Assembly: GCA_905214525.1 (NCBI GenBank)
Contig: CAJMMN010000005.1
Coordinates: forward strand, 62,001-126,000
From: an uncultured bacterium
GTDB lineage: Bacteria > Actinomycetota > Coriobacteriia > Coriobacteriales > Coriobacteriaceae
Length of the DNA stretch: 64,000 bases
Direction of reading: 5' to 3'
Shown here: positions 34,652-44,787 of the stretch, one piece after another
How positions within the stretch are numbered: position 1 is the first letter of the stretch
Layout: every line of letters begins with the position of its first letter
Made by a program: the position numbers and the translations under genes
The notes under the pieces: model-generated
Databases searched by the model: none
The model's input: the letters and a program-made list of their open reading frames with translations, nothing else
What the model was told of the DNA's origin: nothing

Positions 34652-36385
34652 CTATCCAACCAATACTGCCCCCAGAACATTTGCGAGCTTCTTGGCGGGG
34701 CGCCTATTCGCTTTTTCGCCCATCGCCACGAGCGCGTGGTTGCAGGCGTCCTCATTCATGTCGCAAACAATTCTAAGCTCATGCCGCGCCCTTGACGCAG
34801 CCGTATAAAACAAAGTCCCAGGCTCTGGCATGTAGCTCATGGACGGCTGTTCCCATAAGGCTTGATCAACATCAATCAAAATTACCGCAGCAGCCTCCAT
34901 CCCCTTGAACTTCCTCACCGTATGGACGGGAATCTTCTGACCTTTCCACCTCTTTAAGCTCTGATCGCCAGTGAAACAGCCCGACAGCTTAGAATTTTCC
35001 AGTGTCTTGCATGTGATAATCACAATGTCATTAATACCGGCACTCTTGAGTAGAGTGATATGCTTATCCACATATGCCTCTTGCGCGGCGGCGTCACAAT
35101 CAATCATAAGCAATGGAGGCTTGCCGAGCTTAGCCATAACCTGTGTTCTAAAACCGTGCGCTTCACCAAGAGCGCTCAGGGAAGACTTCTCGATAGCCTC
35201 CGTATTCCGGCAGTTTACATAAAGCGTTAGCTTGCAATCGGCATCCATAAGGAAGCTGGGCACAGTTGAGCCTTGGACAAACTGCCTTTTGTCGTAAAAG
35301 AGATACATGCTGCTTTCCGGCTTTGAATCCACAATAGAACGTAGCGTTTCGAGCACCATCGCGTCCTCGATAGCCTTGAGGCCAAAATCTTGGCCTTCGT
35401 CTATTACGATGTGCTGATAGGGAAACGAGTCAGGGTGCTCCATGAGCTCTTCGGTCAGGCTGGCATAGTTTGGCTCGAGAGAATTGCAGACCTTGCAGGC
35501 GTAGCCCGGAATTGTATAGACGTCGATTTCCGGAACATCCTTGCACCTTCTAGTAATCTCTTCCTTCAAAAGCGAATTAAAGCACAAAAAGAGAACCCTG
35601 CCCGTACAGGCGGCCTGCCTAGCCCTCTCAATTGCTATGAGGGTTTTACCAGTTCCTGCCGCCCCATTAATTACCGCCGTCTTCTGATCCTTTATGAAAT
35701 TCAACACACGAGCCTGCGAGTCCAGCAGCCTTGCGAACACGAAATCGTTATATCGATAGTCCACCGAATTCGTCGGGACGATATCGAACTCCGGCAAGAG
35801 CACTTTATGCAAGACCTCTTGAGCCTCGGTCTTGGAGAGTCTCGTCTCCCTTCCCCCGACTTCCATCCTCATGATGCGAACTATTTGAGTAGTTGGATCC
35901 CCAAGGTCTGTCTTGCACAGAGTAATATCACGAGAAGCTTCAGGAGAGTAGTCGATAAAACCCAGCTCGTGGGCGCCCAAGGACGGAAGCCAAACCGCGT
36001 GAGCAACCTTGCACCTATTGCACAGTTCCCTCAACCCTACATCTTCAAATCGATTAATGAGCTTCCATTTGATACTATCCGCCTGCCGGTAAGGACCCCC
36101 GTGCCTTCTCATTGACACGCCGCTGCCGTATAGCCACTCGCCGTTTTCGCAGCGGATCTTTCCCGCCTTCGCCTCGATGACAAGGATACCGAGACTGCGA
36201 TTAAACACGACGAAATCGGCTTCCCTCTGCTCAATAGCGTTTCCATCCACAACATCCAACATCTTGTATGAATGGATAACCGTAAAATCATCGGGAAGCT
36301 TACTCAGAGCGTAATAAATCTCCCCCTCACGGCTTCGATCGTCGTATTCAGCCGGGCCAAGGCTCGGTATCATTCTTGCAGCCAT
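34652..36385 (-). CDS. NERD nuclease-domain / UvrD-like helicase
   Basis: A 577-aa protein with an N-terminal NERD domain, a restriction-endonuclease-like fold: GEIYYALSKL, D57 in QREADFVVF, then E71 and K73 in LGILVIEAKAG. A superfamily 1 helicase follows: Walker A NGAAGTGKT (240-248), Walker B VIDEGQDFG (328-335), YDKRQ, VNCRNTEAI, HTVRKFKGMEAAAVILID and FYTAASRARHEL (motif VI). It begins 2 nt after the stop of the DruE-like helicase, so translation is surely coupled. NERD helicases are common in phage-defence islands, but this pairing is not part of the standard Druantia set. The domain assignment is firm; the role is inferred. Confidence 0.85.
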   Translation of the reverse strand: MAARMIPSLGPAEYDDRSREGEIYYALSKLPDDFTVIHSYKMLDVVDGNAIEQREADFVVFNRSLGILVIEAKAGKIRCENGEWLYGSGVSMRRHGGPYRQADSIKWKLINRFEDVGLRELCNRCKVAHAVWLPSLGAHELGFIDYSPEASRDITLCKTDLGDPTTQIVRIMRMEVGGRETRLSKTEAQEVLHKVLLPEFDIVPTNSVDYRYNDFVFARLLDSQARVLNFIKDQKTAVINGAAGTGKTLIAIERARQAACTGRVLFLCFNSLLKEEITRRCKDVPEIDVYTIPGYACKVCNSLEPNYASLTEELMEHPDSFPYQHIVIDEGQDFGLKAIEDAMVLETLRSIVDSKPESSMYLFYDKRQFVQGSTVPSFLMDADCKLTLYVNCRNTEAIEKSSLSALGEAHGFRTQVMAKLGKPPLLMIDCDAAAQEAYVDKHITLLKSAGINDIVIITCKTLENSKLSGCFTGDQSLKRWKGQKIPVHTVRKFKGMEAAAVILIDVDQALWEQPSMSYMPEPGTLFYTAASRARHELRIVCDMNEDACNHALVAMGEKANRRPAKKLANVLGAVLVG

Positions 36386-36387
36386 GG

Positions 36388-39300
36388 CTATGCCTCTTTA
36401 TCGATCTCTCTCATCACATCTTCAGCGGAGCACTCGCCGACAACAAACAGACTCCAGCCTGACGCAAATCGCCAAGCGGAGCCGAAGGCATTGTCAAAAT
36501 CGCCCGCCGCTTCCTCGTCAAGAAGAATGACCTTGGACTTGCGCCAAACAAGCGTGGCATAAGCGCTGCCGTCGCCAGCATCAGATAGCTCCACATCTAT
36601 GCCCGGAGTCTCCCAGCGCAGATGCGAGTCGTAGCTCGTCATTTCACGAATCAACTCGATCCACTCCTCCGAAGAATCAGATCTGATTGACAGCTTCATC
36701 GCTTCGGCCAACGATAGTGCCTTGTTGTTTGCGCCATCATCAGAGGCATATAGCTCAAACCCAGCAACCGAGCCCGAGGCATCAGGCTCGCAATCGAGTT
36801 CTTTATCCTCATCGGAATTGCCGGCAGAACAAACGGAAGGCGATACAGCAAGAAGAGTCCCCAAAATTCGCTTTGCAGCGCCTCGAGAAAGGTTCGCCTG
36901 CACAGCTTGGTTGTAATAATTTGCAATACAACCGTAGCAGCAAGTTTCTTCACCACATCCACAATGACCGTCTACGACCTTATATGCTTCTTCAATAAGC
37001 TGTGGGACTTCATCGCTGAGCTGACGCGCGTGACCCGCGCCTCCAGGCACATCGTCATAGATAAGCACCGAGAAACCGCCGGCGTCATTTTTATACGTAG
37101 TCCCCCCGAGTTCAGTCTCGGGAACCTCAAGGATTTTAGCCGCTGCGGTGAACAACGCCCACATCACAGCTTCCCAGTCGGCATCATCAAAGTGAACTGT
37201 AACGTTAAAATCAAATACGAGTTCAAGGACATCGCTCACGAAGGAAGTTCCCAAAGCGCTGTATCTTTTAATGGTAGGGGTAATTCCGCTTTTTTCGCAC
37301 AAGTAACTGTGCTTGATTCTCTCCCCACCAGCGGCGGCACGACTGCAGTAAGAGCAGACCCGAAAACCCTTAGAAGGACTGTTGGTCACACAAAGCTGAC
37401 CATTTTCGGCATATTTGCTCCGAACCGCGCCACCAGGAAAACGATGCTCAGCGGACATCGTCTCGTTTGGCCAGTGTTGACTGAAATACACAGACGAATA
37501 TCCTCTTAGACGTGGCTTTCTAATGCCAATGCCCTTTTCACTCTCTATGCCAACAAAACCATAAGATGGGACGAGCATTTTCTTTTCAAGAGCAAACTCA
37601 GTGTGACAAACGGGACATTCGCCCTTATCGCTGTAGTTTTCGATAGGCCATACAAAGGCTTCGCATTTAGGGCACTTTCCGTACCTGCGTTCATCCAGTT
37701 CTTGCCCCCTCATCTTTCTAATGCCAACAGATTTCCAAAGCGTCTTACCAGCAACGATTTCTGCGCCGGGTGCATATTCCCTGATAGCTTGCCGCATCCC
37801 CCTAGAAAGAGAAAGCCTGTTCTCCGCCAATGACTTCTCAACAGGAGGAAGATGAAGTTCAACGAGATCGGTAGGGAATCCATACTTTGGCAAAATGCCG
37901 TTCTCAGCAAGGATTTCGATAGTTCTTTTATTCTCGAGAGACTCTCTGATTTTTTGCAACTTGTAGGCGCGACTATAATCGGTACCCTCACTCAGTTCGA
38001 TACCTTCCTGAATGCGCTCAAAATCGCCATGTTTTAGGTTATGCGTGAGAAGCAGCCTACCGCAGACATTGGCTCCACGTTGATCGACAGGACCGACGAG
38101 TTTGTCCGTCCATTTCCATTGATCAACGCCAATTTCATCCGCCACAGTCAGTTCTTGCGGAATGATACAAGCGAGTTGTTTGTAAATGCTCTCCGGCCGT
38201 GACGCAAGATAATGGCGAAGATTACAGAGACCCTCTGGATCTTCTTCAGATAAGTCCATGAAGTCGTTGTACTTATGAGAATAGTCTTTGCCCAAACTCC
38301 GGCTCGCATAGCGGAAGAACTCGGACATAGCAACGGCAAAAACATGGCGTATCGCAATGGCATCGTTATCTAAATAGCACATCGGCACCCTCGTATTGCC
38401 GACAATTATCTTTGCCGGATCCTCAAAGTATGCAATGTCGTGCGGTCGCAGGCGAGCAAACGTTATGGCATATCCGGGTTTACCCGCGCGGCGTCCAACG
38501 CGACCGGCTCGTTGCGTATAATTCGCGGTACTAGGTGGAACGTTTCTCATAAAAATGGCCCTCAAATCGCCAACGTCCACACCCAGCTCAAACGTGGTCG
38601 TGCAACTCAAAACATTGACGTTGCCTTTGATAAATTCGTTCTGTATTTCTCTAGCCTTTTTGGATGACAGCTGGGCTGTATGTTCCTCAATGTCAAGAGG
38701 AAGAGCCTCGTCCTGATATACCATTTTATAAAAGCGATCCTTGTCCATCGCTTGGGCGAAGGTCATTTTCACCATCGTGCCGTCACACTTCGCAGTCATG
38801 CAGACGCCATGCGTATCTAAGTGAGTTGCGCATCCGCATGCATCGCAGCGATAAACTACGTCATCGTCAGAATGCGGGTACATTGTCCATATGTCCCTAT
38901 TGAGCCTAAAGTGCTCCTTCGAATCGATGAGGTAGCCTTCGCCCCTAAACAGCTTACAAGTCAGATACTCCCCCGTAAACTGAAACAGACTCTGCAATAT
39001 CGAACGCGAGTCTTCTCGAGACAACTCGATACCACATTCCCTTTTGCAATACTTGCGAATGAAGGCGCTGCGCTTGTTTTCGGTGCCCTTCGCAGAAGCT
39101 CCCGCAAACTGGACAATATCCCTCGCCCTGGAGCCACCGCTCTCAAGTACCACAAGGTTACCGCGCTTCTCATGGTTATTCCTAAGGTCAGGAACTCCTT
39201 CGGGGACTTCAATAGCGTTTCTTTCGCGGAGCAACTCTAAACAGACCTTGGCAAACAGAATATAATCTTCGGGCGAAAGCCAGGTAGCCCCAGCTGCTTT

Positions 39301-41703
39301 GAGGTTATTAACTTGGTTCGCAACAAGCTTCTTCACCCCTGGATGGGAAAACCCTTCATTGAATTCGGTCGGTTCTATCCTTACAATGCCAAGGCCTTCA
39401 AGGCTGTTGCGCGAGTCCTCAGCCGCAAGCTCATCAAGGACCCAAGCCGTCGCCTTCCCCTTCCTATCAGAGCCCAAAACTCCCGGATAGCGTCTTCTTG
39501 CCACACTTGTTATCCAATTGATAACCGAACTCGGTGAGCAACCCTCGTCATCACGAGACAGGGCCTCCACCGCTTCTCGAATTAGTTGGCGATGCGTGAT
39601 ACTTCCATAGGTCCTGTCCATTGCAGGTGCGAAAAAGGCAGCATCCTGGCGCTTATCCGAGAAGCAGATAACGCTTCCAGCCCTGCGCTCTTCGTCAAGG
39701 TCTGCAAACAAATCATCCTCGTCTTTTTCCTCTTCATCAAAAGGCGGGATGTCTCTGACCAGGTCATAGCAGACGACGCTACCCGCAGCTTCAGGCGAAA
39801 CACGCATCGGCTGAATTGCCACTGGAGACTGGTAGCCACAGTGTCGACAGCGCGCTTCCTCCTCATCCGCTTGCCTCTTTTCGTTTTCATTGAGTGCAAC
39901 CGGGATGCGTGAATCACCCTCATGCTCAAAACGATGCGCACCGCCTTCAGCTTCATGGTGAAGTGAGCCACATATCGGACACAGCCATTGAACCTTTTCG
40001 TCAGAATCGCGCTCCGTCTCATCGGAAAGAAGTCGGTAGTAGGTTCTTGGAAGGAACTCATCGTCGGAATCCGTTCCCTCATGCCTGGGGTTTAGCCAAG
40101 CGGTCTTGGCTTCAGAGTCCGATTTTTCAACGCCTAAGATATAAGCCTGACCACAGTGGCGACAGACCGACACCTCATATACAGGAGTATCGTTTTCATC
40201 GTCATAATGCTCCGCAATCGTTTTGTGAGGAGTCAGCTTACGTGTATGCAGATTTAAATAGATGCCCTCAGGAGCTCGTAAAAACGAATGGTACCGGCTC
40301 GTAAGAATGGGGACATCCCTGGAGCGCTGCGCAGAGGAAAGCACCTCGACCATAGCAGTAAGGATTTCCACACCCCTCTTATCTCCCGTGAGCCCTTCGA
40401 TCTCAAGCTCCTCAATGGTGCCAAGATCAGTGAGGTCGAAAAGACGCTCGCAGCGTCTCACCAGTTTTGCCGCAGATGATTCACCTAAAAGAGCCTTTCC
40501 CAACCCCATTAGAGGGGACTCGCCGTCTAGTCTCGCTACAACCTCTTCAGGAGCTCCACCAGATGCGAGCGCGCTGCGAATGTCTTCTACGTTTGCGTTT
40601 TCGGGATCGGATAGTTCCCTGCGAAGTTCCGTCCAAGTATCTAGAGAAAGCGCGCCCCATGGCTTTTCATCAAGGGCGTCTTGGGGCTGATCTTTCTCGC
40701 TCGTGATGACGTCAAGATTTGCGGGATCACTTGAGAAAGGCTCACCAAAAAGATCCCGAGCAAATGTAGCCACCTTTGGCATATCTTCATCTGAGCCGAT
40801 TGTTGCGGAAGTTGCATAACAATGAAGCTTGGGCAGCTCTCCCGTTTCTGATTCGATACGAGCCTTTACTCGACGCAACAAATACGCGATTTCGGTACCA
40901 AGCGCGCCTGAATAAACGTGCGCCTCATCGATGACAATATGTCGCCAGTTTGTGCCAAATGCCCCTCCGAACAACGGCGCGTCCTCCGGACGCAGGAGAA
41001 GATACTCAAGCATGGAGTAATTTGTAAGCAAGATGTTGGGCGGGTTCTCACGTATTTTCTCACGGGAAATGATTTCGTTTGAAAGCCTGGTTTCATCTGG
41101 GTTTTCATCTTTCCACTTACGAAGAGCCTCGAACTCTTCCTTCTCAGTATCGCCGGTATAGCGCCCGAAGGTGATATCGGTCCCCTTCAGCAATCGGCGC
41201 AATCGTTTAAGCTGATCGTTTGCGAGAGCGTTCATCGGGTAAAGAATCATGGCGCGGACGCCAGCGGAGTGCCCGCTCTTTTCGAATTCTGTGAGAATAT
41301 CATTCAGAATCGGAAGCAAGAAGCACTCAGTCTTGCCCGAACCCGTACCCGTAACGACGGCATAGTTTCGCCCCGCCACGCTCTTTTCGATAGCCTTAAC
41401 TTGATGCACGTATAAGGGACGATAGGGGTCAAAATTACGCGCCTCTCCGCCGCCTAAACTCATCATGCCCTTGCAGAGAAGCCCCTCATCCACCAAGTCG
41501 GCCACAGTTTTATCCTTGCGGTACGGAGGCGCCGCCTCAAGAAACGGTCCCTTTGCAAGATATCCCGGCTCGCGAAGAATCGTCTCAAGCTGCTTCTGCA
41601 AATCCGCGTCATCAAAGTGAATAGTAGTGGCAATGTACTCGCGATAAGAGTCCTCCACTTTGCGCGCAGTCTCAATGGGGTTGAATTCTTTTACATCCGT
41701 CAT
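36388..41703 (-). CDS. druE: DruE-like DEAH helicase with DUF1998 zinc domain (Druantia type III candidate)
   Basis: A 1771-aa superfamily 2 helicase. The N-terminal core has VHQVKAIE (Q-motif area, ~99), Walker A TGTGSGKT (118-125), YPMNALANDQ, DEAH at 259-262 and TSATIG at 298-303. A long middle insertion carries four CxxC zinc clusters (CRHCGQAY, CPICGS, CRHCGYQS, CDACGC). The helicase C-terminal half has TTFELGVDVGDL and QRAGRVGRR. CPKC/CPVC precedes the final DUF1998 module, where CGCGEETCCYGC (about 1580-1592) binds the metal. Size, DEAH plus DUF1998 fusion, and the large unknown gene 12 nt upstream fit DruE of Druantia type III. AGGAG precedes the ATG. Confidence 0.75.
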   Translation of the reverse strand: MTDVKEFNPIETARKVEDSYREYIATTIHFDDADLQKQLETILREPGYLAKGPFLEAAPPYRKDKTVADLVDEGLLCKGMMSLGGGEARNFDPYRPLYVHQVKAIEKSVAGRNYAVVTGTGSGKTECFLLPILNDILTEFEKSGHSAGVRAMILYPMNALANDQLKRLRRLLKGTDITFGRYTGDTEKEEFEALRKWKDENPDETRLSNEIISREKIRENPPNILLTNYSMLEYLLLRPEDAPLFGGAFGTNWRHIVIDEAHVYSGALGTEIAYLLRRVKARIESETGELPKLHCYATSATIGSDEDMPKVATFARDLFGEPFSSDPANLDVITSEKDQPQDALDEKPWGALSLDTWTELRRELSDPENANVEDIRSALASGGAPEEVVARLDGESPLMGLGKALLGESSAAKLVRRCERLFDLTDLGTIEELEIEGLTGDKRGVEILTAMVEVLSSAQRSRDVPILTSRYHSFLRAPEGIYLNLHTRKLTPHKTIAEHYDDENDTPVYEVSVCRHCGQAYILGVEKSDSEAKTAWLNPRHEGTDSDDEFLPRTYYRLLSDETERDSDEKVQWLCPICGSLHHEAEGGAHRFEHEGDSRIPVALNENEKRQADEEEARCRHCGYQSPVAIQPMRVSPEAAGSVVCYDLVRDIPPFDEEEKDEDDLFADLDEERRAGSVICFSDKRQDAAFFAPAMDRTYGSITHRQLIREAVEALSRDDEGCSPSSVINWITSVARRRYPGVLGSDRKGKATAWVLDELAAEDSRNSLEGLGIVRIEPTEFNEGFSHPGVKKLVANQVNNLKAAGATWLSPEDYILFAKVCLELLRERNAIEVPEGVPDLRNNHEKRGNLVVLESGGSRARDIVQFAGASAKGTENKRSAFIRKYCKRECGIELSREDSRSILQSLFQFTGEYLTCKLFRGEGYLIDSKEHFRLNRDIWTMYPHSDDDVVYRCDACGCATHLDTHGVCMTAKCDGTMVKMTFAQAMDKDRFYKMVYQDEALPLDIEEHTAQLSSKKAREIQNEFIKGNVNVLSCTTTFELGVDVGDLRAIFMRNVPPSTANYTQRAGRVGRRAGKPGYAITFARLRPHDIAYFEDPAKIIVGNTRVPMCYLDNDAIAIRHVFAVAMSEFFRYASRSLGKDYSHKYNDFMDLSEEDPEGLCNLRHYLASRPESIYKQLACIIPQELTVADEIGVDQWKWTDKLVGPVDQRGANVCGRLLLTHNLKHGDFERIQEGIELSEGTDYSRAYKLQKIRESLENKRTIEILAENGILPKYGFPTDLVELHLPPVEKSLAENRLSLSRGMRQAIREYAPGAEIVAGKTLWKSVGIRKMRGQELDERRYGKCPKCEAFVWPIENYSDKGECPVCHTEFALEKKMLVPSYGFVGIESEKGIGIRKPRLRGYSSVYFSQHWPNETMSAEHRFPGGAVRSKYAENGQLCVTNSPSKGFRVCSYCSRAAAGGERIKHSYLCEKSGITPTIKRYSALGTSFVSDVLELVFDFNVTVHFDDADWEAVMWALFTAAAKILEVPETELGGTTYKNDAGGFSVLIYDDVPGGAGHARQLSDEVPQLIEEAYKVVDGHCGCGEETCCYGCIANYYNQAVQANLSRGAAKRILGTLLAVSPSVCSAGNSDEDKELDCEPDASGSVAGFELYASDDGANNKALSLAEAMKLSIRSDSSEEWIELIREMTSYDSHLRWETPGIDVELSDAGDGSAYATLVWRKSKVILLDEEAAGDFDNAFGSAWRFASGWSLFVVGECSAEDVMREIDKEA

Positions 41704-41715
41704 TATTTGCTCCTG

Positions 41716-44700
41716 CTATTTAAGAATGATACTGGTCGCGTATTCTCGTCGAGGGTCTCCAAAGACGTCGCTCGGTGACATTTCAACTGCGACCTCTCTC
41801 TTGTTGCCCAGCTGCCTTACCACGCTTGATGGAAGAGCGACCTCCACAGAGTCCTTTTCCGCAAAGGCCGTAGCAATCGGTTTTTCGTCTCTTTCCTTAT
41901 ACTTAGAACGCCTAAAGAACCTGAAATGAATGTCACACAAGGGCTTGCCTTCAAACCGAAGAACATATCCAAGGGATTCGCCCGGCGATAGCTTCCAGCC
42001 GTTAATACCAAGCCCCTCGGCACAATCAAGCATTTGAACATCGGTCCAAGCTGGAATAAGTTCTCCCGTTGACACGTCATCGCCGTAGCACAGGGACAGC
42101 CTCAGGGGAAGACGGCTGGATGCCCTATAGTCAGTCTGTTGAAAGAGGCTTGCATGTCTAAATAGATTGAATCCGTATTCGCCAGGCTGTTTAAGGTTCT
42201 TGAAGAAAAGGGGCTTTGAACCGAGCAACACCAGCGCGGCCCTGTTGTATCTCCAACCATAGGAGATAATCTTAAAGTTTGCCGCGCTGGGGCCAAGCTC
42301 CAACGCGTCTGCCAAACAGATTGAACGCTCCTTGGATAGATTCGCAAGTCTTTCTGGCATGTCAACGTCTATTGCAGCAAGAGCAAGTTTGGCATCGGTT
42401 TCTTTGCCGCTCTCCCTCGAACGAATACGGAGACGCAAGAACTCATCCTTCAGGAGGGCCTTCGCTTCATACCGCTCCCAGGCATTGAGGGCATTAAGCC
42501 TGTCGCATTCGCCTCCCGCATCGGCTTCTTCATAAATACGCACAACATCAATGGGAAGACACGTCTGGAAACCATATTCGGCTACAGCACGTCCGTGATC
42601 AATGCTGATGGACAGAGGCCTAAATTCTTGTATGGGCACCACTGCGAATCGGTAGCGGAAAACAACCTTGCCGCCGGAAGATTTCTGCCTCGCCTCTATG
42701 ACGCATTCTTCAATATGCCAACTGAATAGACTCGTTTTTGAGGGATTGAATTCTATTCTTGCAATACCTGAATTTTCAGTATCGTCCTCATATATGGCGC
42801 AACGAGGCATCGACACTACCTCGCCATCGCAGCAGCACGTGATGTCCAAGTCTTTTAGGGCGCTCGCGCCATCAAGCGCTTCAATGCTCACAGAGGGCAG
42901 GCCGTCGCTGGTATTGAGTTCGGTCGGAACGCGCCCATACAAGTCAACGCCGTCACTCGTTTCTCCGATAATGCGATGCTTATCAACCTTTGCGACATAA
43001 CGTTCTTGCCAAACGGCAACTTCCTCGCCCGTAAGCTCGTCAACAACCGAACCTGCCGAACCGGGCTCAACGTCGTAGATATAAATCTGGTTATCGTTCC
43101 AATCGCCAGAAGCCTCATACTCCGAAACGGCTTTCATGCCTTGCCCGGGAACGATCTTGTATCCGTCTTTAACAATGTATGCGATACGACGCTTTTTCGT
43201 TAACCGCTCGTTCTTGCCACGCAAGCGGTAGAAGCCCTTAGCGTCCTTTATAAATTCAAAACAACCGGGCTTGTTCCTACTGAACGACTGGCTCAAAGAA
43301 CTAAGCTCAATGTAGTCACCCGCTCGCTCATCTTTCTGCATGAGCTTCAATTCCACGTCGTAACGAGCCCGAGGGTTAACGGCAATACCGACGGCATTCA
43401 AAATGCATTTTCCGACACTCATATCGAATTCAGAGCTTGCCTTTAGCTCGCCGTCAACATAATAGTCAATCTTGTCACCAGCAAAATGCAGCGGGAACTG
43501 TTGGCGCGGCCAGCGCATGGTCACAATACCCTCAGATAAATCCAGCTGCAAACTGGCAATCGGAAGATAGATCAATCGGTGGGTGCCGCTTCTCCGCTCT
43601 TGCGTCTCAGCAACAGCCCTTCCTCCGGTCGCCAAGGGCGGCACACGCTCCTGGTTGTCACGAAGGGCCTGCATTGCGGCTTCAGGCAGACCGAAACTAG
43701 ATAGCATCGTGTAACGGCTTCCAGCCCTATTCGAGTCAACAATTTGCGCCGCCACGCGCATGGACGCCTCAAATAATGGAGCAATGGTTGAATCGGGCGC
43801 TTTCTCAAGAATGTTAAGGACTGCCTTTTCGGGAGCATACCGACTCTCAGGGTTCTTTAGCTCCCTAAGAACGGAGCGCCCGTCCATCTCTCCGCCAAAA
43901 CCTAGGCTGCCTTTAGAAACTTCTTTCGCAAGCGGAAGTAATTTCTCCCACAGGTTTGACCAAGAATCTTCCGATAAGCCTCCATGGAGGAGTGCGGTGT
44001 AGTAGTAGTAATTAACTTCCTCATCACGGCCGTATAAAGGCATTCCACGCTCTTCAACATGTTTTATAAAAATATGCTTTACAAGCCCCTGTACGTTACT
44101 GTCGCAAATGCCAAGACTCGCGAAGAAATTGCCCCATAGGTTATGATCGTTGAAAACCCTGCGCGCCTTGTCAGCAACATAAACCATAAAAGCGTTCGGC
44201 AAACACCTATCAATCAGCATCAGAACAATGCGAGGTTTTGTCGGGTAACGTTTTATGAGTTCTTCTAAAGCAGTGCTGAGCTCATCAAGGTCTGCCGAGA
44301 ATTCCTCAAACGCCTGATAAACCATGACGTTTTCAGACCTTGAGCTAAGGTCGTCAAAGGCACCCCGAGCTCTTTCTTCAAATTCCTCCAACTTTGCCGA
44401 AAACAAACCATGCGAGCGTGTGAGCGGAAAATGGCTCAAGTCGTATTCATATTGCTCTATCGAAGACGCTGTCTCGGTATTTGACTCGCGAGGAGGTCGG
44501 CTTTTCGGCAGGACTTTCACGTTCGTCGTATTCTCGACCATCTTGGGCTGAAGCATAGAGGCAGCAAAAACGTCAGGGGCGGCGCGGTATTTCTTTCGCA
44601 TTTTAATGATTGAGTCGGCATATCTGCTATCAAAACGAGCGTCTATTTCTTTATCAGCAAGAGACAAAAGATCGGGCAAGTAGCAGAAACCAGCATTCTG

Positions 44701-44787
44701 AATTGAACGCTTTAGCCGCACATCGTCAAAGCTTAACTCCGAGATGGGCGCTTTCTTCAACCTCTCCAAGTAGTTCGATTCGCTCAT
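41716..44787 (-). CDS. Large protein of unknown fold upstream of the DruE-like helicase (DruH-like candidate)
   Basis: A ~1023-aa protein that I recognise only by context. Residues ~15-50 (ISELSFDDVRLKRSIQNAG then FCYLPDLLSL) resemble the helix-hairpin-helix C-terminal domain of RNA polymerase alpha. Residues ~110-400 look all-helical, with a cluster of aromatic residues (EEVNYYYYTALLHGG). From ~400 on the sequence alternates short beta strands, suggesting several sandwich-type domains. No catalytic motif or membrane segment is evident. Position first in an operon, 12 nt before the DruE-like gene, and length match DruH of Druantia type III, whose activity is unknown. The second ATG was preferred because GGGG lies six bases upstream of it. 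Confidence 0.6.
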   Translation of the reverse strand: MSESNYLERLKKAPISELSFDDVRLKRSIQNAGFCYLPDLLSLADKEIDARFDSRYADSIIKMRKKYRAAPDVFAASMLQPKMVENTTNVKVLPKSRPPRESNTETASSIEQYEYDLSHFPLTRSHGLFSAKLEEFEERARGAFDDLSSRSENVMVYQAFEEFSADLDELSTALEELIKRYPTKPRIVLMLIDRCLPNAFMVYVADKARRVFNDHNLWGNFFASLGICDSNVQGLVKHIFIKHVEERGMPLYGRDEEVNYYYYTALLHGGLSEDSWSNLWEKLLPLAKEVSKGSLGFGGEMDGRSVLRELKNPESRYAPEKAVLNILEKAPDSTIAPLFEASMRVAAQIVDSNRAGSRYTMLSSFGLPEAAMQALRDNQERVPPLATGGRAVAETQERRSGTHRLIYLPIASLQLDLSEGIVTMRWPRQQFPLHFAGDKIDYYVDGELKASSEFDMSVGKCILNAVGIAVNPRARYDVELKLMQKDERAGDYIELSSLSQSFSRNKPGCFEFIKDAKGFYRLRGKNERLTKKRRIAYIVKDGYKIVPGQGMKAVSEYEASGDWNDNQIYIYDVEPGSAGSVVDELTGEEVAVWQERYVAKVDKHRIIGETSDGVDLYGRVPTELNTSDGLPSVSIEALDGASALKDLDITCCCDGEVVSMPRCAIYEDDTENSGIARIEFNPSKTSLFSWHIEECVIEARQKSSGGKVVFRYRFAVVPIQEFRPLSISIDHGRAVAEYGFQTCLPIDVVRIYEEADAGGECDRLNALNAWERYEAKALLKDEFLRLRIRSRESGKETDAKLALAAIDVDMPERLANLSKERSICLADALELGPSAANFKIISYGWRYNRAALVLLGSKPLFFKNLKQPGEYGFNLFRHASLFQQTDYRASSRLPLRLSLCYGDDVSTGELIPAWTDVQMLDCAEGLGINGWKLSPGESLGYVLRFEGKPLCDIHFRFFRRSKYKERDEKPIATAFAEKDSVEVALPSSVVRQLGNKREVAVEMSPSDVFGDPRREYATSIILK

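Noticed and set aside
36388..41703. DISARM helicase (DrmA/DrmB) for the DEAH-DUF1998 protein
   Set aside because: DISARM has the helicase and DUF1998 in separate genes and needs a methyltransferase and a PLD protein; neither is here.
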